A DNA stretch of 35,246 nucleotides, from positions 1 to 35,246 of IMG/VR virus record IMGVR_UViG_3300037481_000179; one strand, given 5' to 3'. Both the position numbers and the translations under genes were made by a program. The notes beneath the pieces were generated by a model. The model was given only the letters and a program-made list of their open reading frames with translations, was not told the DNA's origin and ran no database searches. Source of the stretch: a virus. Shown in pieces: positions 26,070 to 32,941 of this stretch; the first letter of the stretch is position 1, and each line of letters begins with the position of its first letter.

Positions 26070-26335
26070 AAACCTCCCTCTCCAAGAAAGGTAACACCTA
26101 TCAGGGTAAGAAGGTGACGCTCAACAAGCCGTTCTACACGCCGGGAGAGCGGAAGAAGAGTGCTGTCTACGTTAAGAACGACAACGGCAACGTCATCAAA
26201 GTTCGATTCGGTGATGCGAACATGACGATCAAGAAGTCGAATCCCGAGCGTCGTAAGAACTTCCGTGCGCGGCATAACTGTGCGACAGCGACGGACAAGA
26301 CGACGCCTCGGCACTGGAGTTGCCGAGCTTGGTAG
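26066..26335 (+). CDS. Small basic conserved phage protein (89 aa)
   Basis: The product is strongly basic and starts MKTSLSKKGNTYQGKKVTLNKP. A KVRFGDANMTIKKSNPERRK segment is followed by FRARHNC and a C-terminal RHWSCRAW, giving two Cys and two His in a possible zinc site. This C-terminal signature (RARHNC...WSCRAW) recurs in many unrelated phages near structural genes, sometimes fused to head proteins; its function is unknown. The gene is the last of the + tail block. Its stop codon abuts that of the convergent primase-helicase gene with no bases between. Confidence 0.75.
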   Translation: MKTSLSKKGNTYQGKKVTLNKPFYTPGERKKSAVYVKNDNGNVIKVRFGDANMTIKKSNPERRKNFRARHNCATATDKTTPRHWSCRAW

Positions 26336-28147
26336 CTAACGCCTAGGTCGTCCGCCCCACGGCTTCTTAGCTGCCGCCTTATCGACTACGAATACTTCAG
26401 GCGGTGCGTAGTCCCAGGATATGGTTCCTACACCTCGCTGGATGACAATGGAGCCGGTTTTGTTTCCGTTCTTGTCCTTCAGTCCTGACCTGTCTCCGCG
26501 CTTCGCCATTCCGAGCATGAAGCGTCGTGGCTGATTGAATCCGACCTCCTTCAGCACAATTACTTCTCTCGCCCAGTTGGTCAGGTCAGACGATCCGAAT
26601 CCTGAGTAGGCCATATCTGCCACGCTCTCCGGTTTGTCGTCTTTACCCTTCGGCTTGGGGAAGTGATGAACCAGTACGATGACGACACCCGTCTCCATCA
26701 TAATCGGCTGGAGCAGATGCCGCGTGAAGTTCGCGCAGACCTCGATGTCCGATGGATTGCCGCCAATGTAAGAGAGCAGAGGGTCGATGTAGACAATGTC
26801 TACTTTCGTCTTTCGGATGAGACGACGCAGCATGGTCGTGAAATCTACGCCGGTTCGAACTGCCTCGCGAAAGAACAGCATGTCTGCACGACGCAATCCA
26901 TTCTGCCAATCGCTTCCAAAGACCATCTGCGCGGCTCCCTTCAGTGCATCATGCTGATCGGCAATGTCGTTCTCAGCTTGAACGTAGGCCACCTTAAGCG
27001 GTCGTACCGGCTGACAACCGAACCAATCCGAACCAATGGCCCACCTCAGTCCTTGATAGAACGCCATCGAGCTTTTGCCGCATCCGCTTTGCCCGACAAA
27101 GAGAACCGATGAACCGCGCCGAATCCATCTGTCGCCGATCAGGTTGTCAGGGTCATTCTCAGGATCGTAATCGATGATGCTCTGGAGCGTGAACTCCTGA
27201 GGCATGTCCTGAGACTCCAGATAGTCCGTGAACGCATCCCAGTTCACGACGCCCACATTGATGGCGACAAGCCTCTGCTCCTTGCCATCGCGCATCACAC
27301 CTGCAAGGCGACTGAACCTGCTCGCGTTCTTGTTCTTCGGATCGATGCCGAGAGCTTCCAGATGGCGATAAACAACGTCGCGACGCTCGTTCCATTCTTC
27401 CTTGTTCGCCGCTTCGACGCGCACCCAGCCGTGCAAGCTCTTGCCGCCGGAATCAATGACGACCGATAGCGGCAGCTTCGAATCCTTCAGGATCGTCCAT
27501 TGCTCGTCCTTCGTCTTCTCGTCCATCTCGACCAGCACATGGCGGAATGCTGATACACCGGAATCCGATCCTGTCTCATCCAAGCACGGATTGATGCGGA
27601 CGTATGCGCCACGGCTCTCATCGCTCGTCCACATGCCACTGATGGGCGGCGTGAAGTGTTTCTCAATCCATTCGTCGCGCTTGAGGAACGTACCCTTGGA
27701 CGCTGGCCTACCTTTACCTTCCTCGTCGCAGATGATGTCGTTGCAGATGCATACAACTTCATCCTGCTCGAAGCAGGCTTTGAGAAAGTCGATAGTTGTA
27801 AATCGGGATTCCGGTTGCGGAATTGCTTGGATCTTCTGGACGACGAACTTGCCGGTCGTTGATACGGGCGTTCCGCTCTGTGCTGAGAGAAGCCATCCCT
27901 TCGGCTTGTCGTGCGCTACATTCATCGCCTGATTCACCTTGTGGGCCAATTCGTTGGTCTTCCACGGTGGAACGCACTTCGCATTGTATTCGGCGAGCAG
28001 ATCTTCGGCAGATCCTCGCGACAGCTCAAAGCCGTGAACGAGAGCGGTAGCTACTGCGAAGGTTGCGTTATGACCGCCTTGGCCGCTGACGGCGCCGGGG
28101 GTGTTGCGAAGCCATGCTCTTGCACGGTCGATATTTGAATTGCTCAT
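26336..28147 (-). CDS. Primase-helicase fusion (PriCT-like / RepA-like AAA, 603 aa)
   Basis: The protein looks modular. Residues ~1-90 resemble a primase-associated helical (PriCT) domain (ARAWLRNTPGAVSGQGGHNAT). Residues ~155-300 resemble an archaeo-eukaryotic-type primase fold, with VLVEMDE (205-210), SVVIDSGGKSLHGWV (228-242) and SRFSRLAGVMR (276-286). Residues ~340-580 form a RecA-like RepA/DnaB-type helicase, with Walker A VGQSGCGKSS (351-360), IVYIDPLL (Asp455) and VLVHHFPKPKG. Such fused enzymes prime and unwind the replication fork. With no phage polymerase in view, host polymerase probably does synthesis. The start overlaps the preceding gene by 4 nt. Confidence 0.85.
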   Translation of the reverse strand: MSNSNIDRARAWLRNTPGAVSGQGGHNATFAVATALVHGFELSRGSAEDLLAEYNAKCVPPWKTNELAHKVNQAMNVAHDKPKGWLLSAQSGTPVSTTGKFVVQKIQAIPQPESRFTTIDFLKACFEQDEVVCICNDIICDEEGKGRPASKGTFLKRDEWIEKHFTPPISGMWTSDESRGAYVRINPCLDETGSDSGVSAFRHVLVEMDEKTKDEQWTILKDSKLPLSVVIDSGGKSLHGWVRVEAANKEEWNERRDVVYRHLEALGIDPKNKNASRFSRLAGVMRDGKEQRLVAINVGVVNWDAFTDYLESQDMPQEFTLQSIIDYDPENDPDNLIGDRWIRRGSSVLFVGQSGCGKSSMAFYQGLRWAIGSDWFGCQPVRPLKVAYVQAENDIADQHDALKGAAQMVFGSDWQNGLRRADMLFFREAVRTGVDFTTMLRRLIRKTKVDIVYIDPLLSYIGGNPSDIEVCANFTRHLLQPIMMETGVVIVLVHHFPKPKGKDDKPESVADMAYSGFGSSDLTNWAREVIVLKEVGFNQPRRFMLGMAKRGDRSGLKDKNGNKTGSIVIQRGVGTISWDYAPPEVFVVDKAAAKKPWGGRPRR

Positions 28148-28368
28148 TCGATTCCAAGTTGTTTTCTCGCGAGTTCTCCAGACTTGCCAAGGTCAGTCGT
28201 GGCTATCTCTTGAAGAACAGAATTTGATTTCTCTAGCTTCTGAAAAAGGAGAGCAAGCTCTTTGGGAGTCATCAGGTACTTGCTCCATTGTTGAATGGGT
28301 ATGGAGCGAGACTTGAACTTCGCAAAGAGCTGCTCTTGTGCGGCGATGTAATGTTTAGGGCTTCGCAT
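28144..28368 (-). CDS. Hypothetical helical protein (74 aa)
   Basis: This 74-residue protein is predicted all-helical. It contains AAQEQLFAKFKSRSIPIQQW, then KELALLFQKLEKSNSVLQEIATTDLG, and ends ELARKQLGIE. The stop overlaps the start of the primase-helicase (ATGA), and its own start overlaps the end of the upstream gene by 14 nt, so it is translated with the replication genes. A role as a small replication accessory is possible but unsupported by sequence similarity. Confidence 0.6.
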   Translation of the reverse strand: MRSPKHYIAAQEQLFAKFKSRSIPIQQWSKYLMTPKELALLFQKLEKSNSVLQEIATTDLGKSGELARKQLGIE

Positions 28369-28540
28369 CTAGCAGGACGAACTTGGCATTGAATTCAGCC
28401 TTCGTTCGAACGTAGAGCTTTCGTTTGCCTTCCCGCATGTAGACAACTCCCGACCACTTGGTTTCTCCGATTCGTATCTCTACGTCGTCGGAGAGGAGTT
28501 CAACCTGCACCGAGCTGTTTCCTAAGTTCTTGTATCTCAT
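28355..28540 (-). CDS. Hypothetical small beta protein (61 aa)
   Basis: The most likely start is ATG 28540 (MRYKNLGNSSVQVELL); a GTG at 28588 would extend it into the upstream gene. The product is rich in beta strands (VQVELLSDDVEIRIGETKW, GVVYMREGKRKLYVRTKAEF), like a small SH3-like or similar barrel. It overlaps both neighbours out of frame, 41 nt upstream and 14 nt downstream. No function is recognised. Confidence 0.6.
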   Translation of the reverse strand: MRYKNLGNSSVQVELLSDDVEIRIGETKWSGVVYMREGKRKLYVRTKAEFNAKFVLLDAKP

Positions 28541-28700
28541 CTTCGGAAGCGTTGTCGAGATGACCGGAACCGCTCGCATGCCAGACACCGTCTGGGTTTC
28601 GCTGAGGCTTCGGCTTGCTCATCCATCCACGGAGGATGGCATACTCAATCAACTGAGGGGCTTCCTTCAACAACTGTTGTCGCGTGATTTCAGAGTTCAT
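28500..28700 (-). CDS. Hypothetical protein (66 aa)
   Basis: The product starts MNSEITRQQLLKEAPQLIEYAIL and ends with a charged helix, NASEDEIQELRKQLGAG. Between them is RGWMSKPKPQRNPDGVWHASGSGH. It may be a small regulatory protein. The start overlaps the end of the upstream gene by 11 nt, and the end is overlapped by the downstream gene. No family is recognised. Confidence 0.55.
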   Translation of the reverse strand: MNSEITRQQLLKEAPQLIEYAILRGWMSKPKPQRNPDGVWHASGSGHLDNASEDEIQELRKQLGAG

Positions 28701-28890
28701 CGGGTAGAGTCCGTTTGCCGCGTCGTTTATTGGGCCGTTTCATTCCGAATGCTCCGCCAATTTCATCGCCGAATCCACGGCGAATGAGCCATTCCTTGTA
28801 CTTCTGATCGAAGTAATCGAAGTCGATTCGGATTGGTGTTTCATCGGCATCTGCCACACGGATCGTTGCGGGTTTGTTGAGGTTGGTCAT
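28690..28890 (-). CDS. Hypothetical basic protein (66 aa)
   Basis: The likely start is ATG 28890, in an ATGA overlap with the upstream gene; the open frame further upstream to 29094 overlaps that gene in another frame. The product contains IRIDFDYFDQKYKEWLIRRGFGDEIGGAFGM and a basic C-terminus (KRPNKRRGKRTLP). The aromatic-rich centre and basic tail could bind nucleic acid, but there is no recognised domain. Confidence 0.6.
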   Translation of the reverse strand: MTNLNKPATIRVADADETPIRIDFDYFDQKYKEWLIRRGFGDEIGGAFGMKRPNKRRGKRTLPDEL

Positions 28891-29081
28891 TTGTATATCT
28901 CGGTTATGTGTTTGTATTGTTGCTCGGCTTGGCCGCAGTGGTAACAGAGGTCTTCCCCCCCGCCACAATTGCAGCCGACAGTCTTGAAGAGAACCTTGGC
29001 CAAGAATTGGTATTCTTCGATGGCATTCCGCAGTGTTGCGATGTCGGTTTCTTCTGCTAACAGTTTTGTTTGTTCGCTCAT
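28887..29081 (-). CDS. Small zinc-ribbon-like protein (64 aa)
   Basis: The likely start is ATG 29081. The first 40 residues are a charged helix (LLAEETDIATLRNAIEEYQFLAKV). Then follows a Cys cluster: CNCGGGEDLCYHC, four Cys and one His, which could hold one zinc ion. The rest is short (GQAEQQYKHITEIYK). Small zinc ribbons of this kind are common in phage early regions. Function unknown. The gene is the first of this - strand stretch; a lone + strand gene starts 46 nt away on the other side. Confidence 0.6.
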   Translation of the reverse strand: MSEQTKLLAEETDIATLRNAIEEYQFLAKVLFKTVGCNCGGGEDLCYHCGQAEQQYKHITEIYK

Positions 29082-29127
29082 TTTTATCTGGCACTTGGTG
29101 TTTGATGATGACGACGATTGAAACGCC

Positions 29128-29367
29128 ATGAGGATCAAAGTCGTTGAAAAAAGGCTAGGTCGGATAAAGGCTTATGGTCAGGCTTTTCAAGGCGAGAACC
29201 TGATCGAGATAGATCCTCGGCAATCTGAAAAGGAACGGATCGATACGCTGATCCATGAGTTGCTTCACTTGGCTAAACCTGAGTACGAAGAGGAGGAGAT
29301 AATTCGAATCTCGCGCATCGTTTCAACGCATGTTTGGAAGTGCGGTTATCGAAGAATTCATCGGTGA
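29128..29367 (+). CDS. Small HExxH putative metallopeptidase, lone + strand gene (79 aa)
   Basis: The product has the zincin-like motif HELLH at residues 43-47, followed by the acidic PEYEEEEIIRISRIVS, in which a Glu might serve as third zinc ligand. The N-terminus MRIKVVEKRLGRIKAYGQAF and the ENLIEIDPRQSEKERIDTLIHELLH segment resemble SprT-like or other minimal phage metallopeptidases. A full enzyme of this size would be unusually small. It is the only + strand gene in a 9-kb - strand region, and its stop lies 1 nt from the stop of the convergent RuvC-like gene. Gene reality is likely; activity uncertain. Confidence 0.7.
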   Translation: MRIKVVEKRLGRIKAYGQAFQGENLIEIDPRQSEKERIDTLIHELLHLAKPEYEEEEIIRISRIVSTHVWKCGYRRIHR

Positions 29368-29368
29368 A

Positions 29369-29830
29369 TTACCTTCCGCCTCCTAGGGCATAGTGAAGGA
29401 TCAGAAGCGCATCACAGTTGCTCAAGGTGACTTCAAGGTTCGGATAGAGTTCCTGCGCCTTAGACCTCAGCTTACGCTTCCATTCTGGCCCTGTCGCACA
29501 GGATTTGCGTCCGCCTAAACCAAGCGGTTCCTGCCAGACCTTCGGCTCGACTCGATGCAGCGCGTAGCCTTGAGCGTAGCCAAGACCCTGAATGATGCCG
29601 TAGTTCTCATGGAGCGTCGCCATGCTCGCGGACGATGTGAGCTTGCTCACGAACTTAGGAACCTTTTCGACCCAGAGATGGCTATCTGCTAATTTGAACT
29701 CCATTAGTAGTTTGGCCATGTCGGGCAATGACTCAGGCATCGAGAAAAGGAAAATGCCATGATTCGTGTTCACGGCTAATCCTCCGCCAACGCCAGGATC
29801 GACCGCTACGATTGATTGATTTGTTTTCAT
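29369..29830 (-). CDS. RuvC-like Holliday junction resolvase (153 aa)
   Basis: AGGAGG six bases before ATG 29830 fixes the start; an earlier start at 29872 is not needed. The motif AVDPGVGGGLAV places the first catalytic acid at Asp11. HLWVEKVPKF gives Glu55, and CDALLILHYALGG gives Asp140 near the C-terminus. The order and spacing match RuvC/RNase H-fold resolvases. It should cut four-way junctions or branched replication intermediates before packaging. It lies next to an HTH protein (4-nt overlap) and SSB. Confidence 0.8.
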   Translation of the reverse strand: MKTNQSIVAVDPGVGGGLAVNTNHGIFLFSMPESLPDMAKLLMEFKLADSHLWVEKVPKFVSKLTSSASMATLHENYGIIQGLGYAQGYALHRVEPKVWQEPLGLGGRKSCATGPEWKRKLRSKAQELYPNLEVTLSNCDALLILHYALGGGR

Positions 29831-30000
29831 TGATTCCTCCTGATCTGACCGCGCTTCACCTTCGAAATCCATCCAAGGCTGACAGCGTAGTCTTCAACAA
29901 TTTGTCGATATGTCTTTCCACCTTTGAGGTCTTGCAAAACCTCCTCAACTACTGCATTCGGAATGTGTCCGTTCAATGGGACGTAAGTATTTGTTTTCAT
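29827..30000 (-). CDS. Small helix-turn-helix protein (57 aa)
   Basis: The product begins MKTNTYVPLNGHIPNAVVEEVL. The centre, GGKTYRQIVEDYAVSLGWISKVKRGQI, reads as a helix-turn-helix like those of Hin/resolvase or transposase DNA-binding domains: 'GKTYRQIVEDYAVS' then 'GWISKVKRG'. The stop overlaps the RuvC-like start. Interestingly the first four residues match those of the RuvC-like protein (MKTN). It may be a transcriptional regulator of the replication genes. It lies 4 nt from the SSB stop. Confidence 0.65.
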   Translation of the reverse strand: MKTNTYVPLNGHIPNAVVEEVLQDLKGGKTYRQIVEDYAVSLGWISKVKRGQIRRNQ

Positions 30001-30004
30001 GTTG

Positions 30005-30364
30005 TTAATAGCACAGGATTGTTACTTGTTCTGCTGCGATTCGAACCGCTGATTTTGTTGCTCCGTCCTCGCTCCATTTCTCGACCTTTACACGGCCTTT
30101 GACACGCACCAGCGCGCCATTGGCGACTTCCATAATCTTCTCAGCCACTTGACCCCACGATGACAGCTCGAACTCATCGAAGTCTTCGTGGAATCGGCCA
30201 TCTGCATCCGTCCAATGCCGAGCGATTGAGATGACCCGTCGGACCATCAATGCTCCGCTCTTGGTTTCTGTCTGTCGGCTGATGCCTCGTAGTTCTCCGA
30301 TCAGATAAACTACGTTCTCGGTGGGCGTGGCAGTATCATTTGCTGTCGTATTTGATGCACTCAT
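30005..30364 (-). CDS. ssb: Single-stranded DNA-binding protein-like OB-fold (119 aa)
   Basis: The start at ATG 30364 overlaps the helicase stop (ATGA). Residues ~15-115 match an SSB OB-fold: NVVYLIGELRGISRQTETKSG, then RRVISIARHW, FDEFELSSWGQVAEKIMEV, and LVRVKGRVKVEKWSEDG. The 'WGQVAEK..' and 'G.L V.V.G.' motifs are clear. The C-terminus ends VTILCY and lacks the acidic DDDIPF-type tip that bacterial SSB uses to recruit partners. It protects ssDNA during phage replication and recombination. Confidence 0.8.
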   Translation of the reverse strand: MSASNTTANDTATPTENVVYLIGELRGISRQTETKSGALMVRRVISIARHWTDADGRFHEDFDEFELSSWGQVAEKIMEVANGALVRVKGRVKVEKWSEDGATKSAVRIAAEQVTILCY

Positions 30365-31437
30365 TGGAAAACGCAACCTAGTTGACGGTAGCACTCCATT
30401 CGCTTCTTTGCGTGGTATGCTCCGATGGGGTGGAACTTGTCAGAAAAGTCCACGATTGTCGCACAGTTTTTGGAATCTGTTTTCCGTAATGCGCGGCTCG
30501 CTCGCTGGATCGTCTTCTGCGATGACCGCCCTCCGCTGACCATGATCAGAAGCTCGACATTCGGCAGATCGAGTCCTTCGTCGGCCAATGATGTGGCAAT
30601 CATGGTTCGAAGATTACCTGCCTTGAACTCTTCCATCGCTGCCTTGCGCTGCTTCTTGCCGATCTTCGAATGGACGAGGAGCGAACGTGGAATGGCAGCT
30701 TCGTATTCCTCGCCAAGCGTGATGCGCGGGATGAGGATGAGCGTCTGCATGTCGAGGTGTTCTATCGCGTAGTCGATGGCGTACTGATTGCGCGCATCAT
30801 TCTGGCAGATACCGATGTCCACTAGCGATTCCCAGGCGCACATGCGTTTTAATTCGTCGTCACTTATCCGCATGTACCGCCGTCTTGTCGTGAACAGCCG
30901 GTCGATGTTGTCGTCGATCTTCTGCTTGAGGTTCAGATCGGTGGCGTCGGAGAGGTGGAGATAAGCGTCGGCCAATGAATCGCCGATGTCGCTTCGCTTG
31001 ATTTCGTAGGTGCGGTTGTAGAAAAGATTTCGTGTCACCGTGTTCCGGTCTGGATCGTCGCCCCACGGCGTAGCGTCGAATCCGTAGTGCAGCCCGTTAC
31101 AGGACGCGATGATGCGACGCCATCCAGCGGCAGGGCTGTGCTTCGCTTCGTCCACTATAAGAAGGTTCTTCTCGCTGAAGTCTACCGATTCATGCGGACA
31201 ACGAACGTCTACGATGCTGTCTGCAATTCCCGCGACTCTCAACGATGTGCGCGCTTGCTGGCATGTCTCGCGTGTTGGAGCAAGCCAGCCAAACCACATG
31301 TTAGGATATAATTCGTGGTAATGCTGGATAATGCTCGCAGCAATCCATGTCTTGCCGCTGCCAGCCGGTGCGATAATCAGGCCGTCGTTAGTTTTTGCCC
31401 ACTCTACTGCTTTCTTTTGGTATTCTCTCAGATTCAT
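30361..31437 (-). CDS. SF2 DNA/RNA helicase (358 aa)
   Basis: Motif I APAGSGKT is at 23-30. APTRETCQQA (motif Ia region) is at ~53-62. Motif II reads VDEAKH (95-100), i.e. DEAK rather than the usual DEAH/DECH. Then come the motif III-like GFDATPWGDDPDR, and in the second RecA domain VHSKIGKKQRKAAM, TSLADEGLDLPNVELLI (motif V) and QRASRALRK (motif VI). This is a small SF2 helicase of the type found in many phages, acting in replication, repair or recombination. It precedes SSB and follows the RHH gene. Confidence 0.85.
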   Translation of the reverse strand: MNLREYQKKAVEWAKTNDGLIIAPAGSGKTWIAASIIQHYHELYPNMWFGWLAPTRETCQQARTSLRVAGIADSIVDVRCPHESVDFSEKNLLIVDEAKHSPAAGWRRIIASCNGLHYGFDATPWGDDPDRNTVTRNLFYNRTYEIKRSDIGDSLADAYLHLSDATDLNLKQKIDDNIDRLFTTRRRYMRISDDELKRMCAWESLVDIGICQNDARNQYAIDYAIEHLDMQTLILIPRITLGEEYEAAIPRSLLVHSKIGKKQRKAAMEEFKAGNLRTMIATSLADEGLDLPNVELLIMVSGGRSSQKTIQRASRALRKTDSKNCATIVDFSDKFHPIGAYHAKKRMECYRQLGCVFQ

Positions 31438-31441
31438 AGTT

Positions 31442-31522
31442 TTAGGAAATTTGCCCCTCCGCCCACTGCTTCATAGCGAGCGAAGGGTATTGTGCCGCCC
31501 ACACGGGTGGCTTCGCCGTCAA
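31442..31522 (-). CDS. Possible 26-aa micro-ORF
   Basis: A frame opens at TTG 31522, overlapping the RHH gene's TGA (TTGA), and ends at TAA 31442, just before the helicase start. The product would be MTAKPPVWAAQYPSLA plus MKQWAEGQIS. It fills the otherwise empty gap in a tightly packed operon. Its length, weak start and lack of homology make it doubtful. Confidence 0.25.
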   Translation of the reverse strand: MTAKPPVWAAQYPSLAMKQWAEGQIS

Positions 31523-31701
31523 GCGTTAGATGCCGATGAAGTGCGTGGTTCTTGCGTGACACGCTTTCCATCGATCATCTTTCGCAACGCTTGGGTAGCG
31601 AGAAAGCCGATTTTGATTCCGTTATCTTCGCAGTATTTGCGAATCTCTTCATGCAGATCGGAATCGATGGTGATGACTGTCTTCTTGTTTTTGGTTTTCA
31701 T
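31519..31701 (-). CDS. Ribbon-helix-helix-like protein (60 aa)
   Basis: The 60-residue product has a lysine-rich start (MKTKNKKT), a beta strand VITIDSDL, then helices EEIRKYCEDNGIK and FLATQALRKMIDGK. Such a strand-helix-helix pattern is that of RHH/CopG-family DNA-binding proteins. It could repress the accessory operon or the replication genes, or be an orphan antitoxin; there is no obvious toxin next to it. The start overlaps the upstream stop (ATGA), with AAGGAG just upstream. Confidence 0.6.
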   Translation of the reverse strand: MKTKNKKTVITIDSDLHEEIRKYCEDNGIKIGFLATQALRKMIDGKRVTQEPRTSSASNA

Positions 31702-31928
31702 GGTTTTTGCTCCTTACACTGCTTCATTGCTGCGTCGATTGCGGCTCGAAGCGTCGGCCAATCAGATGGATTGATTCCGATCTTCCCATAGCCTTCCATG
31801 CTTTGAGATATTTCTACGAACTCTCCTGCGGATTCATCGACTATTTCGATTTCGGTTGCTGACTCTGCAAAGAGTGGACTTCCGTCTGGCACGACTGACC
31901 ACTTAATCGGTCGGGTTATGAGTTTCAT
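31698..31928 (-). CDS. Hypothetical acidic protein (76 aa)
   Basis: The product MKLITRPIKWSVVPDGSPLF continues with an acidic beta-rich part (ATEIEIVDESAGEFVEISQ) and a helical C-terminal end (DWPTLRAAIDAAMKQCKEQKP). A DNA-mimic character is possible from the acidity but is not shown. The last codons carry the Shine-Dalgarno sequence for the RHH gene, giving the KEQKP end. The start is an ATGA overlap with the upstream gene. Confidence 0.6.
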   Translation of the reverse strand: MKLITRPIKWSVVPDGSPLFAESATEIEIVDESAGEFVEISQSMEGYGKIGINPSDWPTLRAAIDAAMKQCKEQKP

Positions 31929-32245
31929 GGTTTCAACGCCTTTTCGGCTATCTGAGATTCGGTCGAACGATTGCCTCGGTAGTCCTGATTTGCGATTCGG
32001 CGGAGGGCTTCCTCCAGTCTCCTGATCCGATCAACTAGATTGAGAGTGTGTATGTTCAGCTTCTTGAACGATTCATTCGCCGCTTTCAGTTCTTGCTGAG
32101 CCTTGTCATTCTGTTTCTCTAGGCAGAATGCGTAGTCGTTTTGATAGTATTTTCGGCCACAATGCATTGGCGTTCCGTCCTCCTGCTCTGTCATTGGCCA
32201 GCCGCATTTTTCGCAGGTATCGCCCACTTTGATCTGTGTGTTCAC
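31925..32245 (-). CDS. Zn-ribbon plus coiled-coil small protein (106 aa)
   Basis: The GTG start at 32245 overlaps the upstream stop (GTGA), with GGAGG before it. Residues ~10-30 hold CEKCGWPM and, further on, HCGRKY and a fourth Cys, a possible zinc ribbon. Residues ~45-90 form a coiled coil (KQNDKAQQELKAANESFKKL, then DRIRRLEEALRRI). The RIRRLEEA segment is shared with neighbouring genes. No defined function. Confidence 0.6.
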   Translation of the reverse strand: MNTQIKVGDTCEKCGWPMTEQEDGTPMHCGRKYYQNDYAFCLEKQNDKAQQELKAANESFKKLNIHTLNLVDRIRRLEEALRRIANQDYRGNRSTESQIAEKALKP

Positions 32246-32604
32246 GGCTTCACCTCCTTATCCCATGCTTCGACAATAGCGTCTGCTCGCTCAATCCAAC
32301 GAGAGTCGTCACTTGATGTCCATCCAAGCTGTCTAGCACATTCGCGGAGTTGGTGGCCAAGTTCTTCCAACCGCTTTATCCGCTTCTGAGTGCCAATCAA
32401 TTCTCGCTTGAGCAATCCCATGACATTTGTGCCAAGCAGGTCTGGCCGCTCGCCGGGGATTCCTTCGTACATTTCTTCCAACTGCTTGATCCGATCCTCC
32501 CGCTTACGGACTTCGAGAGCGATGGCGCGGAGTTCTTTTCCTTCCCAAGAAGGTTTATCGCACCCTTCTTCAATGAAGTTCAGTATTCGTTCTTCGATGC
32601 TCAC
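32242..32604 (-). CDS. Coiled-coil accessory protein (120 aa)
   Basis: The likely start is GTG 32604, preceded by GGAGG at proper spacing; the longer frame to 32655 would overlap the upstream gene. Two related segments, DRIKQLEEMYEG and KRIKRLEELGHQL, lie at ~40 and ~80. A helical C-terminal part reads WIERADAIVEAWDKEVKP. The final codons contain the Shine-Dalgarno sequence of the next gene. The heptad-like units match those in adjacent genes. Function unknown. Confidence 0.6.
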   Translation of the reverse strand: MSIEERILNFIEEGCDKPSWEGKELRAIALEVRKREDRIKQLEEMYEGIPGERPDLLGTNVMGLLKRELIGTQKRIKRLEELGHQLRECARQLGWTSSDDSRWIERADAIVEAWDKEVKP

Positions 32605-32732
32605 AGCTTGTCCTCCTTCAACGCGATGTACAATCCGTATGCGTAAGTCGCCCACACGATGAACATCTCTGGTTGTCGCTTATGAAACTCCCACTCCTCC
32701 TTCATGTATCCGCACCATTCTTTAAAGCTCAC
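32601..32732 (-). CDS. Very small protein (43 aa)
   Basis: A 43-residue gene runs from GTG 32732 to TGA 32601. It overlaps the genes on both sides by 4 nt (GTGA each), and both junctions carry the motif GGAGG..AAGCTGTGAGC. The product MSFKEWCGYMKEEWEFHK is followed by PEMFIVWATYAYGLYIALKEDKL, with a hydrophobic centre that could be a short membrane helix. The exact overlaps on both sides are the main evidence that it is translated. Confidence 0.6.
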   Translation of the reverse strand: MSFKEWCGYMKEEWEFHKRQPEMFIVWATYAYGLYIALKEDKL

Positions 32733-32941
32733 AGCTTGGCCTCCTTGGCTTTGTTCCACTGCTTAATGGCTTCCGATTGCAGGAAACTGATGTCTCCCGT
32801 GTTTTTTGGACAGAAGTACCAAAGCAACGCATTACCCGCCTCCTCCAACCGCTTGATGCGGGCTTTCAAAGCAATGATTTCTTGGCTTTGTAGAGCGTTC
32901 AGTTTATTGCATTTTATCCATTCGTTTTGTTCAGATTTCAT
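32729..32941 (-). CDS. Coiled-coil accessory protein (70 aa)
   Basis: The start at ATG 32941 overlaps the upstream stop (ATGA). Residues ~15-40 form a coiled coil, QSQEIIALKARIKRLEEAG, with the RIKRLEEAG unit shared with its neighbours. An aromatic part (LLWYFCPKNTGDI) and a helical end (EAIKQWNKAKEAKL) follow. Function unknown. Confidence 0.6.
   Translation of the reverse strand: MKSEQNEWIKCNKLNALQSQEIIALKARIKRLEEAGNALLWYFCPKNTGDISFLQSEAIKQWNKAKEAKL

Noticed and set aside
26021-26314. - strand frame of 97 aa opposite the 89-aa basic protein
   Set aside because: The + strand frame has the conserved RARHNC...WSCRAW end; the antisense frame has none.
31519-31928. Toxin-antitoxin pair from the RHH gene and the acidic 76-aa gene
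   Set aside because: The RHH protein fits an antitoxin, but the upstream gene is acidic and shows no toxin fold or basic RNase-like residues; every neighbour in this array overlaps in the same way.
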